DNA of 64,000 nt from Konateibacter massiliensis (GCF_900184995.1 NZ_LT860099.1:2112332-2176331); one strand, 5' to 3'; positions 19,259 to 28,766 are shown, counted from the stretch's first letter. Notes: generated by a model from the sequence alone, not told the origin. Translations and numbers: made by a program.

Positions 19259-20152
19259 ATGTTTACAGATAAACGTCTATCAAAAGCTTACCAAAACGCC
19301 ACCGTTCGATATTTTGACAAAAATTCCAAATATATTTTTTTCAGCGATTGTCACAGAGGAGACGACAGTGTCTCCGACGAGTTTGCAAGGAACCAGAATA
19401 TCCTTCTTCACGCCTTGAATTACTACTACAACCATGACTATACCTATGTGGAGGTCGGAGACGGCGATGAGCTGTGGGAATATCCTGATTTCAAATCGAT
19501 TCGCCTGGCACATCAGGATATTTTTCTTGAAATCAAGAAATTTTTCGATGCAGGGCGGCTTATCCTTTTATACGGAAACCACAATATCTTTCTGAAAAAT
19601 AAGGCGTTTGTGAAAAAATACTACTATTATTACCGTGACGAGTACAACCGCAATAAAAGACGGCTTCTGACCGGAATCGTTGTACACGAAGCACTCATCC
19701 TGAAAAACAAAACTACAAAGCAAGAAATATTTGTCGTTCACGGGCATCAGGGAGATCTGATGAATGATCAGCTATGGCGTATCTCCATGCTCACACTGCG
19801 GTATTTTTGGCGGTATCTGCACGTAGTAGGCTTCCACAATCCGGCAAGCCCTGCCAGAAACCAATTTACAAGGCATAAGGTAGAGCGAACCTACAAAGAA
19901 TGGATTCGAAAGCACAAGGTTATGCTTATATGCGGACATACGCACAGACCGCGTTTTCCGAAAAAAAATGCCCTACCATATTTCAATTCCGGATGCTGTA
20001 TTCATTCAAAAGGCATCACGGGTATCGAACTGGTGGGCAATAAAATTATGATGGTTGACTGGCGGGTCCGTGCGGACACAAAGGGCAGCCTTCATATCGA
20101 GCGCTATGTAATCCGCGGTCCCGAGCCAATCAAAACATATCATTTTCAATAA
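19259..20152 (+). CDS. Calcineurin-like metallophosphoesterase
   Basis: The 297-residue protein is on the plus strand with AAGGAG before the ATG. The metal-binding motifs occur in order: FFSDCHRGD, GDGDE, LYGNHN, VHGHQGD and CGHTHRP, which define a dinuclear metallophosphoesterase. It has no signal peptide or membrane helix, so it is cytoplasmic. The substrate cannot be assigned; some relatives are UDP-diacylglucosamine hydrolases or protein phosphatases. It stands alone, divergent from popT and convergent with the asparaginase. Confidence 0.85.
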   Translation: MFTDKRLSKAYQNATVRYFDKNSKYIFFSDCHRGDDSVSDEFARNQNILLHALNYYYNHDYTYVEVGDGDELWEYPDFKSIRLAHQDIFLEIKKFFDAGRLILLYGNHNIFLKNKAFVKKYYYYYRDEYNRNKRRLLTGIVVHEALILKNKTTKQEIFVVHGHQGDLMNDQLWRISMLTLRYFWRYLHVVGFHNPASPARNQFTRHKVERTYKEWIRKHKVMLICGHTHRPRFPKKNALPYFNSGCCIHSKGITGIELVGNKIMMVDWRVRADTKGSLHIERYVIRGPEPIKTYHFQ

Positions 20153-20173
20153 AATGCAGTTTTCGCGGTTCTT

Positions 20174-21184
20174 TTAATAGCTTCTGTCTTCAAAATAAGG
20201 TGTTTCCATAAATCTCTTTAGTTCTTCCTTATCCGCACAATTTGACAGTGCCCACATCAGCTTCATGGTGAGGGCTTCTGTCGTCATATCGCCGGCACAA
20301 ATCACATCCTGCTTTGCAAGCTTTTGTCCCACTGCATATATGCCCAAATCAATCCCCTCATACATGCACTGAGTCGTCACGACAACCGCCACTCCCGCAT
20401 CAGAAAGCTTTGACAGCTCAAAAACAATATCGTATTCCTCGTGAGGAATTCCGCCAATTCCAAAGCTTTCAATGATAACACCCCTATAATTTTTCTGAAT
20501 ACACTCGAAAATCTCCGGGCTCATTCCTGGAAAGATTTTCAGTATAAAAATCTTTTCGCATAAATCAGTCTTTATTTTCAGTCCTGCTTGCTCATTCTGG
20601 TTTTTCAAAATGTTCTTCTTGTCAAGGTCGCTGTTATAGGTAACCTTTTCCTGCTCTATGATGGCAACATAAGGGAAATTTACGCTCTCAAACGAATCTG
20701 CACTTCTTGTCTTTTGCTTCACCGCATGGGTGCCGTTTATTATTTTACCGTCAAACGCCACAAACACTCCTTTTACATCCTCACACGCAAAACGCAGGGC
20801 ATCAGACAGATTTTTCACCGCATCGGTATCCGGCTCTTCAATTGCCTTTTGCGAGCCGGTAACCACAACCGGCTTATTCACATTTTGAAGCATATAGGAC
20901 AGGGCAGCGGCACTATATCCCATCGTGTCTGTTCCGTGTGTGATGACAAAGCCGTCATATTCCTCATAGTGCTCCTTCAATGCCTCTGCAATCTTTGCCA
21001 TGCGCTTCGGACTCATGTTTGTGCTGTCCACGCTCATAATCGATATGCCGGATAAATCACAGTGCTCCTTCATCTCAGGCACATAGGACATCATTTGTTC
21101 CACATCTATGGAGGGGCTTAAGCCTTCCCCTGTATCGGATGAGGCAATTGTGCCTCCTGTTGCTAATAACAATATTTTTTTCAT
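20174..21184 (-). CDS. ansA: Type I L-asparaginase
   Basis: The start ATG at 21184 is preferred over one 9 bp upstream, because AGAGGA then has normal spacing. This gives 336 residues. The two catalytic Thr motifs are KILLLATGGTIASSD and FVITHGTDTMGYSA. There is no signal peptide, so it is the cytoplasmic (AnsA) type that hydrolyses asparagine to aspartate and ammonia. The 22-bp gap to the convergent phosphoesterase contains no evident terminator. Confidence 0.92.
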   Translation of the reverse strand: MKKILLLATGGTIASSDTGEGLSPSIDVEQMMSYVPEMKEHCDLSGISIMSVDSTNMSPKRMAKIAEALKEHYEEYDGFVITHGTDTMGYSAAALSYMLQNVNKPVVVTGSQKAIEEPDTDAVKNLSDALRFACEDVKGVFVAFDGKIINGTHAVKQKTRSADSFESVNFPYVAIIEQEKVTYNSDLDKKNILKNQNEQAGLKIKTDLCEKIFILKIFPGMSPEIFECIQKNYRGVIIESFGIGGIPHEEYDIVFELSKLSDAGVAVVVTTQCMYEGIDLGIYAVGQKLAKQDVICAGDMTTEALTMKLMWALSNCADKEELKRFMETPYFEDRSY

Positions 21185-21253
21185 CGCTTTCATCCTCTGC
21201 TTTACAGCCTTTTTAATTTCCTATTACTAATTTAACTGATAACAAAGGACAAG

Positions 21254-22282
21254 TCAATTGTAATTCTGAAGCTTAATACCACCTTTCGTGTAAATGCCCT
21301 GATAATTCTTTTTCCACTCCTCATAATTCCATGCCTCCAAAAACTTTCTGGCGGCATCTACCCCATTGTAAAATAGCGCCTCGCTCTCCTCCTTCGTGAT
21401 TCCAAAATCTGTTGCGCCAATATTTTTTTCTTTTCCATCTATTTCAATTGTTGTAGGAATTGTGACAGTTCTTTGAAAATCTCCGCGCGAAGCAGAAATA
21501 TACTGCTTATCCTTTGCATTTAGTGCAGTGGAAACCAAAGACATAATATATTCCATAATGTTCATCTTACTATTTTTCTCGTCCGCCTCGTTTCCCTTAG
21601 CGGTACTGCCGACGAATTTAAAGCCAACTGTAGAGCACTGAGGGTAGGATTTCGTCTTGTCAAATATCCAGATCGGGTAATTGCTCAAAAGTCCTCCGTC
21701 CACTATGTAATGCACTCTTCCATCACAGCCGGTCAGTCGGTAAGGCTCGTAAAAAATCGGTATACTCATGCTCATTCGAACCGCTTTCGCAATCGGAAAG
21801 GAATCCGGCTCAATGCAAAAATCTTTTAAATCATTCGGCAAAATTAAAAGCCGTTTGTCTGTTAAATCAGAAGCCGTAATTTGCAAACGATAAGGCGTCT
21901 CCCCGCATGGGTGATAATCGGTTTTGATATCTCCAAACGTGACCTTCCCTTTCTTTTTCAAGAGCCCGGTAAGCCATTCCTCGAAGTAATCGGCGCTGTA
22001 TATTCCATAATAGCGCAGAATACTGATTACCTTGCCAGGCGTGCCCAGTCTATCCACAAAGGAGGTCTGCTTGAACTTTAAATAATTGACAGTCTGCATT
22101 TCTTTTCTGATTTCTTCGCATTTGTAGCCTGCTGCCAAAAGTGCCGCTACAATGGCTCCTGCCGATGAGCCCGCCACATTGATAAATTCATAGCCCTTCT
22201 GCTCAAAGACACAGGCCGCTCCCACATGCCCGATACCGCGCACGCCGCCACCCTCAAACACTCCGTTAACGCGTTTATTCAA
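21254..22282 (-). CDS. Patatin-like phospholipase (TTG start)
   Basis: The 342-residue protein has the oxyanion loop EGGGVRGIGHVGA (10-22), nucleophile Ser40 in GSSAG and the catalytic Asp in VDGGLLSNYP: the Ser-Asp dyad of patatin lipases. The start is TTG at 22282, because no ATG gives the conserved N-terminus. Its only ribosome site, GGGGGTGA, lies inside the 3' arm of the terminator-like hairpin of the gene upstream. It is probably a cytoplasmic lipid acyl hydrolase, substrate unknown. Confidence 0.88.
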   Translation of the reverse strand: MNKRVNGVFEGGGVRGIGHVGAACVFEQKGYEFINVAGSSAGAIVAALLAAGYKCEEIRKEMQTVNYLKFKQTSFVDRLGTPGKVISILRYYGIYSADYFEEWLTGLLKKKGKVTFGDIKTDYHPCGETPYRLQITASDLTDKRLLILPNDLKDFCIEPDSFPIAKAVRMSMSIPIFYEPYRLTGCDGRVHYIVDGGLLSNYPIWIFDKTKSYPQCSTVGFKFVGSTAKGNEADEKNSKMNIMEYIMSLVSTALNAKDKQYISASRGDFQRTVTIPTTIEIDGKEKNIGATDFGITKEESEALFYNGVDAARKFLEAWNYEEWKKNYQGIYTKGGIKLQNYN

Positions 22283-22283
22283 A

Positions 22284-22316
22284 AAATCACCCCCGCTTAG
22301 TATATGCGGGAGTGAT
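22284..22316 (-). terminator. Terminator of the tannase-like gene, overlapping the patatin ribosome site
   Basis: On the minus strand AATCACTCCCGC pairs with GCGGGGGTGATT, followed by TTTTTG. The GGGGGTGA of the 3' arm is also the Shine-Dalgarno of the TTG-initiated patatin, and the TTG ends the U-run. Confidence 0.8.
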
Positions 22317-22343
22317 TCTTGGTGTTACTATTGATTCATTTTT

Positions 22344-24314
22344 CTATTCTGCTACACACTCGTTGACCCATTCAATAAAGTTGGTTGAGCTGTCTCCGGT
22401 ACGTTCTGCCGTTGTATGTCCCTGTGCCCATACCGTCTCAAAATCAACGTCCTCGACACCGTCATACTGCTCAAGAGCAAGCGCAAGATTTGTCTCAACC
22501 GTCAGCGCTGTATCACCCTGCTCGATACCGGTGCGGATTCTCCAGTGAGATGCCACTGTTGAAGTACCGTATCCATCATAGTAGCTGCTTAAATAGTACA
22601 TCGGATTATACATATTCAGCCTCTCCTCGATTGTGCTTCCAAGTTTATCTATCGCCTGCAAGTCGTTACTGTAAGCTTCTGCGATTGAGCTGTCCCAATC
22701 AGAGTACTGTGCATATTCATCCGCATTTGTCTCTAAAAGATTTGCTAAAACAGAGTCAAAATGCAAGGAATCACTCTCATCATTTCCGAACAGATTATTT
22801 TCTGCCTGGCTGCGTTCCAAATCATCAAATGCTCCGACGGATTTGGTCGCTGTTTTGCAGTAGGTTGCAAATGCCGCAAGACTGGAGATTTTCGCAGTGT
22901 TTGTGCTTGCATCATATTCTATCCACTCTTCCTCGGCATTTAAGGAATCGATGTAGTCCTGAACAGTTTCATAGGTGGTTGATTCTTCTGAGCTCTGCTC
23001 ACCACCATTCCCCATCATCTTGCCTTCACCGGCACCGCCCTCCGGCATAGCTCCTTCCGGCATCTCTCCCTCTGGGAAACCGCCCTCCGGCATTCCGCCT
23101 TCCGGCATACCTCCGCCTGCACCGCCAAAACCGCCATCGTTCATAAAGCTGCTGCTCGGTGTGTAAGGGAAGGTCGTATCACTTAAAAAGTTATTCAGGG
23201 AACGCTCTACCTCTGATACCATATAGTCATAGTAGGTGCCTGATAAATAGGCTCCGTCCTCGGACTCCTCAAGTGTTAGAACCGTACCGTTTTCATCGGT
23301 TAAGCCTAAAGCATTCAAATAAACCGCAAATGCATTTGCCAAATCCTCGGATAACGCTGAAGTCCATGTATCCTCTGCACGGGTATTCGTTGTCGCAAAC
23401 TGTCCCATGTTCCACTCATATGCCTCATCCGCATAATCCAAGCTCGTAATCGGACACCAAGCCATCGCTCCGTTAATCGCGTCGCTCACATAGTTGTTAT
23501 CCTCATCAAACATTGCCGCCCCAATCGAAGTCAGATATTCATAGTACAGGCTGCTGTCTCCCGTTGCACCCATCAATGTACTCTGAGCACCGCCTCCGCT
23601 ATGTCCGAAGGTAAAAATACTGTCTGTATCTCCCGGTAAGGTGCCTTGGTTATAGCGATAGTAACGCACTGCCGCCTTTAAGTCCGTTACTCCCCATGGA
23701 GCGCCGCCGCTGTAAGTTAAATTGTTGCTGTCATCATATCCGTTATCTCTTCCTCTCATGCCCGCATATACATATACAAAGCCTGCCTCCAGATACTCAG
23801 AAATGCTGTCATAGCTGTATGACGTAGGTGCTGCCTGTGCAGAATAGCCTGCCGTATTTACCGGAAATACAATCGGTGCGGTCTCCGCTGTATAGCCCTG
23901 CACGCTGCCTTCTGTGTTCGCCACACATGTATAGGTTCCGTCTCCGTTATCGGTAGCCGTCATGTAGGCACCCGGAACATAAATTCCCATTGTCTCATAA
24001 TCTGTTGTCTCAGGCGTTGCACAATAAACGACACCAATCTGCCAATAGACATCATTGTCACTGTCATAATTCCACTTGCTGTTATCAATGGTTAATGCCG
24101 CGTTATCTTGCTTATAGTCGCTTAACAGGGATAGGTCTATGCTGTTGGTTCCTGTCTCCTCTGTCGCCGCTGTCTGCTCTGCTTCGGCATTCGAAGTCGT
24201 TTCCTTGGTAGTCGTGCCTGTCTCAGAAGCATCCGTCGAGCCGCACGCACTCAGGGAAGTTGCCGTCATCGCTGTAATTAAGGCAAGCGCCACTGTCCTT
24301 TTAAATCGTTTCAT
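22344..24314 (-). CDS. Secreted tannase-like esterase lipoprotein (alpha/beta hydrolase)
   Basis: The 656-residue protein has lipobox LSAC (Cys24) and a Thr/Glu-rich linker, then an alpha/beta hydrolase fold. The nucleophile is Ser239 in FTFGHSGGGAQSTLMGATG. The context GVTDLKAAVRYYRYNQGTLPGD and AWCPITSLDYADEAYEW resembles lactobacillar tannase, where DLKAAVRYL...PGD and CPITNL.HADMAYEW occur. A Gly/Met/Pro/Glu low-complexity insert with GMPEG-type repeats spans ~393-440. It probably cleaves galloyl or related phenolic esters outside the cell. This agrees with the gallate-decarboxylase-type genes 3 kb upstream. Feruloyl esterase activity is an alternative. Confidence 0.75.
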   Translation of the reverse strand: MKRFKRTVALALITAMTATSLSACGSTDASETGTTTKETTSNAEAEQTAATEETGTNSIDLSLLSDYKQDNAALTIDNSKWNYDSDNDVYWQIGVVYCATPETTDYETMGIYVPGAYMTATDNGDGTYTCVANTEGSVQGYTAETAPIVFPVNTAGYSAQAAPTSYSYDSISEYLEAGFVYVYAGMRGRDNGYDDSNNLTYSGGAPWGVTDLKAAVRYYRYNQGTLPGDTDSIFTFGHSGGGAQSTLMGATGDSSLYYEYLTSIGAAMFDEDNNYVSDAINGAMAWCPITSLDYADEAYEWNMGQFATTNTRAEDTWTSALSEDLANAFAVYLNALGLTDENGTVLTLEESEDGAYLSGTYYDYMVSEVERSLNNFLSDTTFPYTPSSSFMNDGGFGGAGGGMPEGGMPEGGFPEGEMPEGAMPEGGAGEGKMMGNGGEQSSEESTTYETVQDYIDSLNAEEEWIEYDASTNTAKISSLAAFATYCKTATKSVGAFDDLERSQAENNLFGNDESDSLHFDSVLANLLETNADEYAQYSDWDSSIAEAYSNDLQAIDKLGSTIEERLNMYNPMYYLSSYYDGYGTSTVASHWRIRTGIEQGDTALTVETNLALALEQYDGVEDVDFETVWAQGHTTAERTGDSSTNFIEWVNECVAE

Positions 24315-24336
24315 TCAATAACCTCCTCGTTATTCC

Positions 24337-24375
24337 TGACAAGTGAATCCATTTGCAGATTCACCTGTGTATCTT
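24337..24375 (-). repeat. TGACAAGTGAA-type hairpin, copy 2
   Basis: GTGAATC pairs with GATTCAC within the stretch starting TGACAAGTGAA. It resembles the element at 9100-9138. It lies in the leader of the tannase-like gene, about 23 bp before its ATG. Confidence 0.4.
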
Positions 24376-24459
24376 TCAATTACTTTTTCACTATATCGCC
24401 GAAACCTTGAATAAAGCTTGAAATAACGAGAATTCACAAAACTTTAACAAAGGAAAAAG

Positions 24460-25656
24460 CTACATAAGTGGGAGCTTCACGCTAAATATCGTCCAGCCGT
24501 CCTCACATTTTACCGCAATTTTTCCCTTATGCTGCCGCACAATGGAGCTGGCAATCGAGAGCCCCAGCCCATATCTTCCTTCCTGTCGTCCACGCGCCTT
24601 GTCAATCCGGTAAAAGCGGTCAAATATTTTCTCCCGCTCTTCCTCCTCAATTTTATCACCTTGATTTTTTACATCCAGCACCGCTTTTCCCTTTTCCTTC
24701 TTAAGCTCAACCAAAATCTTACCCTGTGGATAAGTATGCTTAATTGCATTGTCAATCAGCACCTCAATGAGCTGCTTAAGCTGCAATTCGTTACCAAGGA
24801 CATAAACTTCCTCCATACCGATTAGCTCGAGTGTAAGCCCCTGCTCATAGGCAAGGCTTTCAAAAGGCAGCACCGTTCCCTCCACAACTCTTCCAAGCGA
24901 CAGCCTTATCTTTTCTATATTTTCCTCTCGTTCCACAGACGATAAAGAGAGCATCTCGTGCACAAGCCCGGTCATGCGCACATTTTCCTCTTTTACATAT
25001 CCCAGATACTTGCTGCTTCTCTGCTCATTTTCCAGCATTTCAAGACTTGCCTTCATGACAGTGAGCGGCGTTTTTAATTCATGCCCGGCATCGGAAATAA
25101 ACTGCTTCTGCTTGTTTAGAGCCGTAATAATCGGCTTGGTCAGCCATTCCGTCAGAAAAATTGTTGCAATAAACAAAATAATCATGCCAACTACACCAAT
25201 TAAGGTTGAATATAACACTAAGCGCTGCTGTTGGTTTTGCCACAGACTATAATCCAAAAAGGAAACAATCTGCTCCCCCTCTTCCTCCATAAGCCGATAC
25301 CGAAAGCGTTCAAAAACACCCTCTGTTTTATTTCTCGATCGTATATGTTTTGCGGTTTGAATCAGCGTTTCATCACTGTAAGTGCTGCCCTCATGGGCGA
25401 ACACAACCGTCCCCTCCCCATTTTCGCCAATGGAGACAGAATATATTTTAGAGACTTCTCTCTCACTATTTTGGGGCGGCGTTACCTCCTCCCCTCTGAT
25501 ATACAGAATGTTTTCCTGGATTTCCAGCAATCTCCCTGTTTCCTTATAGTTCGAGCGGCTGTTTACCAGATTGACCGTCAAAAGAATTCCAAGCAGGATA
25601 AGCCAGAAAATGATAGTCAGAATAATCGCTGTTTTTTTCTTAAATCGTTTTACCAT
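24460..25656 (-). CDS. Sensor histidine kinase
   Basis: The 398-residue protein has two membrane helices (~9-30 and ~148-170) that flank an extracellular sensor of about 115 residues. The H box is SDAGHELKTPLTV (His192), followed by N box LIDNAIKHT, F box FDRFYRID and G box GLGLSIASSIVRQHKG. It phosphorylates the response regulator encoded 3 bp upstream. The tannase-like gene lies 145 bp downstream, so its expression may be under this pair. The signal is unknown. Confidence 0.93.
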   Translation of the reverse strand: MVKRFKKKTAIILTIIFWLILLGILLTVNLVNSRSNYKETGRLLEIQENILYIRGEEVTPPQNSEREVSKIYSVSIGENGEGTVVFAHEGSTYSDETLIQTAKHIRSRNKTEGVFERFRYRLMEEEGEQIVSFLDYSLWQNQQQRLVLYSTLIGVVGMIILFIATIFLTEWLTKPIITALNKQKQFISDAGHELKTPLTVMKASLEMLENEQRSSKYLGYVKEENVRMTGLVHEMLSLSSVEREENIEKIRLSLGRVVEGTVLPFESLAYEQGLTLELIGMEEVYVLGNELQLKQLIEVLIDNAIKHTYPQGKILVELKKEKGKAVLDVKNQGDKIEEEEREKIFDRFYRIDKARGRQEGRYGLGLSIASSIVRQHKGKIAVKCEDGWTIFSVKLPLM

Positions 25657-25659
25657 ACT

Positions 25660-26343
25660 CTAATTTTTATTGGCAGCCAGACAGTAGCCAAGTCCTCTCA
25701 TCGTTTTAATCTTTACCTCGGAATGGATAAAGCACAGCTTTTTTCGTAAGAAGGAGACATAAACTTCGGCATTATTGTATTCCACGCTGTTGTTATAACC
25801 CCATATCTTATCCGTTATCTGCTCCTTGGATAAAATCTGGCTCTCATTGGTGATTAGATATTCCATCAGCAAATATTCCTTACTTCCAAGCACAACCTCC
25901 TCATTGGTCCGATTGCAGGAGAGCTTGTACTGATTGCAGTCAAGCCGCAAATCGTGATAGATGAGCACATCGTCTTCCAGCTTTTTCATCCGTCTTAGCA
26001 GCACGCGAAGTCTCGCTGCCAGCTCCTTTATCTCAAACGGCTTTGCCATATAATCATCCGCTCCCATGTCAAGCCCTTGCAGCTTGTCCTCAAGCTCTGA
26101 TTTTGCCGTGAGTATTAAAATTGCCACCTTGCTGTCTTTCATTCGTATACGCCGAAGCACTTCAAAGCCGTCCATCTTAGGAAGCATAATATCCAATATA
26201 ATTACATCATATATTTCCGCCTCGGCACGAAAAAGTCCATCTTCTCCGTCTAAGGCGATATCGACCGCATATTTCTCTTTTTCCAGATAATCGCGTATCA
26301 AATCTGCCAGTTTATATTCATCTTCTATTACAAGTATTCTCAT
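25660..26343 (-). CDS. OmpR-family response regulator
   Basis: The 227-residue protein has an acidic pocket at IEDE (6-9), phospho-acceptor Asp51 in IILDIMLPKMDG, and Lys in ILTAKSE. The winged-helix output domain lies at ~130-225 (LGSKEYLLMEYLITNESQILSKEQITDKIWG). It forms a two-gene operon with the kinase. The upstream gallate operon ends in its own terminator (26398-26428), so the two units are separate. Confidence 0.93.
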   Translation of the reverse strand: MRILVIEDEYKLADLIRDYLEKEKYAVDIALDGEDGLFRAEAEIYDVIILDIMLPKMDGFEVLRRIRMKDSKVAILILTAKSELEDKLQGLDMGADDYMAKPFEIKELAARLRVLLRRMKKLEDDVLIYHDLRLDCNQYKLSCNRTNEEVVLGSKEYLLMEYLITNESQILSKEQITDKIWGYNNSVEYNNAEVYVSFLRKKLCFIHSEVKIKTMRGLGYCLAANKN

Positions 26344-26397
26344 TTACTACCTCCAAATTTTTACACTCCCTCTATTTTTTACTATATCCGCAAAACT

Positions 26398-26428
26398 CCA
26401 AAAAGGCAACGACTTTCATCGTTACCTT
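26398..26428 (-). terminator. Terminator of the gallate-type operon
   Basis: GGTAACGA-TGAAAG-TCGTTGCC on the minus strand is followed by TTTTTGG, 56 bp after the DUF554 stop. Confidence 0.88.
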
Positions 26429-26483
26429 CCCGGATCTTTTATTAACTTCTGATAACACTCCAAGACCTCATTTTCTCTCTACC

Positions 26484-27212
26484 TTACAGCAACGGCAAAA
26501 TACAGTTCACCCAAAACCAGCTTAGCGGCATGACTAGTATCATCGCAGGAATCATATCCGCAATCGGGAAGTCCTTCAGCTTTACCATTCTAAATCCTGT
26601 TGCAAGCATCAGGAAACCTCCGCAAGCTTTGAAGTCCGCAATCATATCCGGTGTTGTCAGAGGGAAAATAAATTTTGCTCCCATAAAAAGCAGGAAGAAA
26701 ATAATAAACTGAGGAATTGCCACGACAGATACAACCAAACCTAAATTACAAGCAAAGATAGCTGCTGTAAAGAAATCTAATATGGATTTTGAAATCAAAA
26801 TCGTACTGTCTCCTGTCATTCCGGCATCCAAAGAGCCATAGATACCGGTTCCGCTGGCACAAAACAGGACAATAATAGTTACCAGAGTTGACAAAAATTC
26901 TTCCTGAGACATATCAGATTTTTGACCTTTAAATAATTTTGCAATGGGCTTTTGCATTTGCTCTGCCCCTTTATTAATCCACTTTCCAAGATGAAAGGCA
27001 AGTCCAAGCCCCGTTCCGATTACAATTGCAAAGATTACCGCCGGCATATATTTCATTAATCCGATGGAGCTGATACCCATTCCCATCGAGCAAACACCAA
27101 AGATAAGGGTGATACTTGCTTTAAATTCGGGGGTCAGCTTTTTTCCTACAAGTGCTCCGGCAATTCCGCCAAATACAACAGATAATGCATTAATAATTAC
27201 TCCAACTGGCAT
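26484..27212 (-). CDS. DUF554 family membrane protein (YqgA-like)
   Basis: The start ATG at 27212 has GAGGAG 8 nt upstream; a frame opening at 27251 would overlap the previous gene. It gives 242 residues with about seven membrane helices and starts MPVGVIINALSVVFGGIAGALVGKKL, the DUF554 signature region. The family's function is unknown. It is 17 bp downstream of the UbiD-type decarboxylase and is the last gene before the terminator. A role in moving gallate or the decarboxylation product across the membrane is a guess from position. Confidence 0.85.
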   Translation of the reverse strand: MPVGVIINALSVVFGGIAGALVGKKLTPEFKASITLIFGVCSMGMGISSIGLMKYMPAVIFAIVIGTGLGLAFHLGKWINKGAEQMQKPIAKLFKGQKSDMSQEEFLSTLVTIIVLFCASGTGIYGSLDAGMTGDSTILISKSILDFFTAAIFACNLGLVVSVVAIPQFIIFFLLFMGAKFIFPLTTPDMIADFKACGGFLMLATGFRMVKLKDFPIADMIPAMILVMPLSWFWVNCILPLL

Positions 27213-27229
27213 AGTTTTTTCTCCTCTGT

Positions 27230-28708
27230 CTAAAATAAATCCGGAAGCCAATTTTTCGGATCAACCTCCATAAATTGCGCTCTCTCAAAGTGAGCCTTTT
27301 GGTCAAACGGTACCGTGCAGTCAAAAATTGCCTTACAAGCTACACCTCTCGCCCTTATTGTTTCGGAATAAGACGGCTGGTTTGACGGATCAAGAGGATG
27401 ACACTGTACACCCGGAATTGGAATCATATCAATGTTCGCTTGGAAGCGTGTTGTCATCGCCCACATAACATCCTTCATATCAAAACAGTCTACATCTTCA
27501 TCTACAATAAACACGTGCTTTAGCTCTGCAAAAGCACTGAATGCCAGCAGCGCTGCCTGTCTTTGACGTCCCTCATCCGAAGGAACCGATTTCTTGAACT
27601 GCATAATCGCAATATATTTTCCGCCTCCTGAGGATGCGCAGTATACGTTTTGCAGCTTGCCCGGCATTGCCTTGTCTACTAAGCCAAGAATGCTTGCCTC
27701 TGTCGGAATACCAGCCATAGAAACATGTTCTTCGCTTGGTCCGATGCAGGTCTGCATAATCGGATTGGTACGTGTTGTTACGGCTTTTACCTTGATAATC
27801 GGTAATTCCGGATTTGCAGGTCCACAATACCCCGGGAACTCCGGCATTGCCTTTCCTGTGTTGGAGTTGATATCCTCTCTGATGCGCTTATTCGGAAGAA
27901 TTTCACCTTCAATTACATATTCTGCATTGGCAATTGCTCTCTCATTAATTGTCAAACATGGAACCAACTCAACCGGTTTGTTACGAATTGCGCCTGCTGC
28001 CTGCAATTCATCATAGCCTAGCGGTGTTGTAGGCGGCTCAAAGCAAGAAGCAATCTCAATCGCAGGGTCTACACCGATACTGATGGAAATCGGAAGCGCC
28101 TCACCTTTTGCCTCTGCAAGCTCTCTAAAATAGCCGATATGGCGTGCACCCGGCTGTAAAAAGATAGAAATCTCATCTTTTGACTGGAAGCACATGCGGT
28201 GAATGGTAACGTCAGATTCTTTGGTATCCGGATTGGAAGCATAGCACATTCCGAGTGTGATATATGGACCCGCATCCTCCAAAGTGTTTGTCGGTGCCGG
28301 AACTAACTTGCGGATATCAAAGCCTTCCTCGGTTGCCAAATGTACAACCTCCTGACATTTTGCCTCTTCATTTGGTATTACAACCGGAGGAATCGGATTT
28401 GCAACGGAATCCTTTAATAAAAATCCAAGCTTCTTCGGATCGCAGTTTAACAGATGTCCTACTCTGTCTCTGCTTGCAAGCAAGCCGATTGCAACTCTTG
28501 CTCCTTCATGACCTTTTACATTGTTAAAAATCATAGCAGGACCTTCCTTGGTCGGTCTCATCACTGTTCCGCCCGCCCCAACATGGCGATATACTCCTGA
28601 TAATTCACCCATCGGATCTACCAAAACATCTGTTTCTACCAACTGACCCGGCAGAGTCTTTAACAGCTCTAATGCAGAGCGTAAATCATTTACTTTGTTC
28701 TCTGACAT
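27230..28708 (-). CDS. lpdC: UbiD-family decarboxylase, gallate decarboxylase (LpdC) type
   Basis: The 492-residue protein is a prenylated-FMN-dependent, non-oxidative decarboxylase by family (for example PNTNPIMQ-type TRTNPIMQTCIGPSEEHVSMAG and SGGGKYIAIMQFKKS segments). It has the compact length of LpdC rather than a fused form. It is in one operon with LpdD-like and UbiX-like genes, the same trio that converts gallate and protocatechuate to pyrogallol and catechol in Lactiplantibacillus. With a tannase-like esterase nearby, gallate is the likely substrate. Other hydroxybenzoates, such as protocatechuate, are possible. Confidence 0.85.
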   Translation of the reverse strand: MSENKVNDLRSALELLKTLPGQLVETDVLVDPMGELSGVYRHVGAGGTVMRPTKEGPAMIFNNVKGHEGARVAIGLLASRDRVGHLLNCDPKKLGFLLKDSVANPIPPVVIPNEEAKCQEVVHLATEEGFDIRKLVPAPTNTLEDAGPYITLGMCYASNPDTKESDVTIHRMCFQSKDEISIFLQPGARHIGYFRELAEAKGEALPISISIGVDPAIEIASCFEPPTTPLGYDELQAAGAIRNKPVELVPCLTINERAIANAEYVIEGEILPNKRIREDINSNTGKAMPEFPGYCGPANPELPIIKVKAVTTRTNPIMQTCIGPSEEHVSMAGIPTEASILGLVDKAMPGKLQNVYCASSGGGKYIAIMQFKKSVPSDEGRQRQAALLAFSAFAELKHVFIVDEDVDCFDMKDVMWAMTTRFQANIDMIPIPGVQCHPLDPSNQPSYSETIRARGVACKAIFDCTVPFDQKAHFERAQFMEVDPKNWLPDLF

Positions 28709-28766
28709 ATTTTTACCTTCTTTCCTTCTTTTTCATCTATGTAATCAAATAGCATGGTTACCGTGT

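Noticed and set aside
22385-23050. Plus-strand 221-residue frame opposite the tannase-like gene
   Set aside because: Composition is that of an antisense shadow; the minus-strand gene is complete with a lipoprotein signal.
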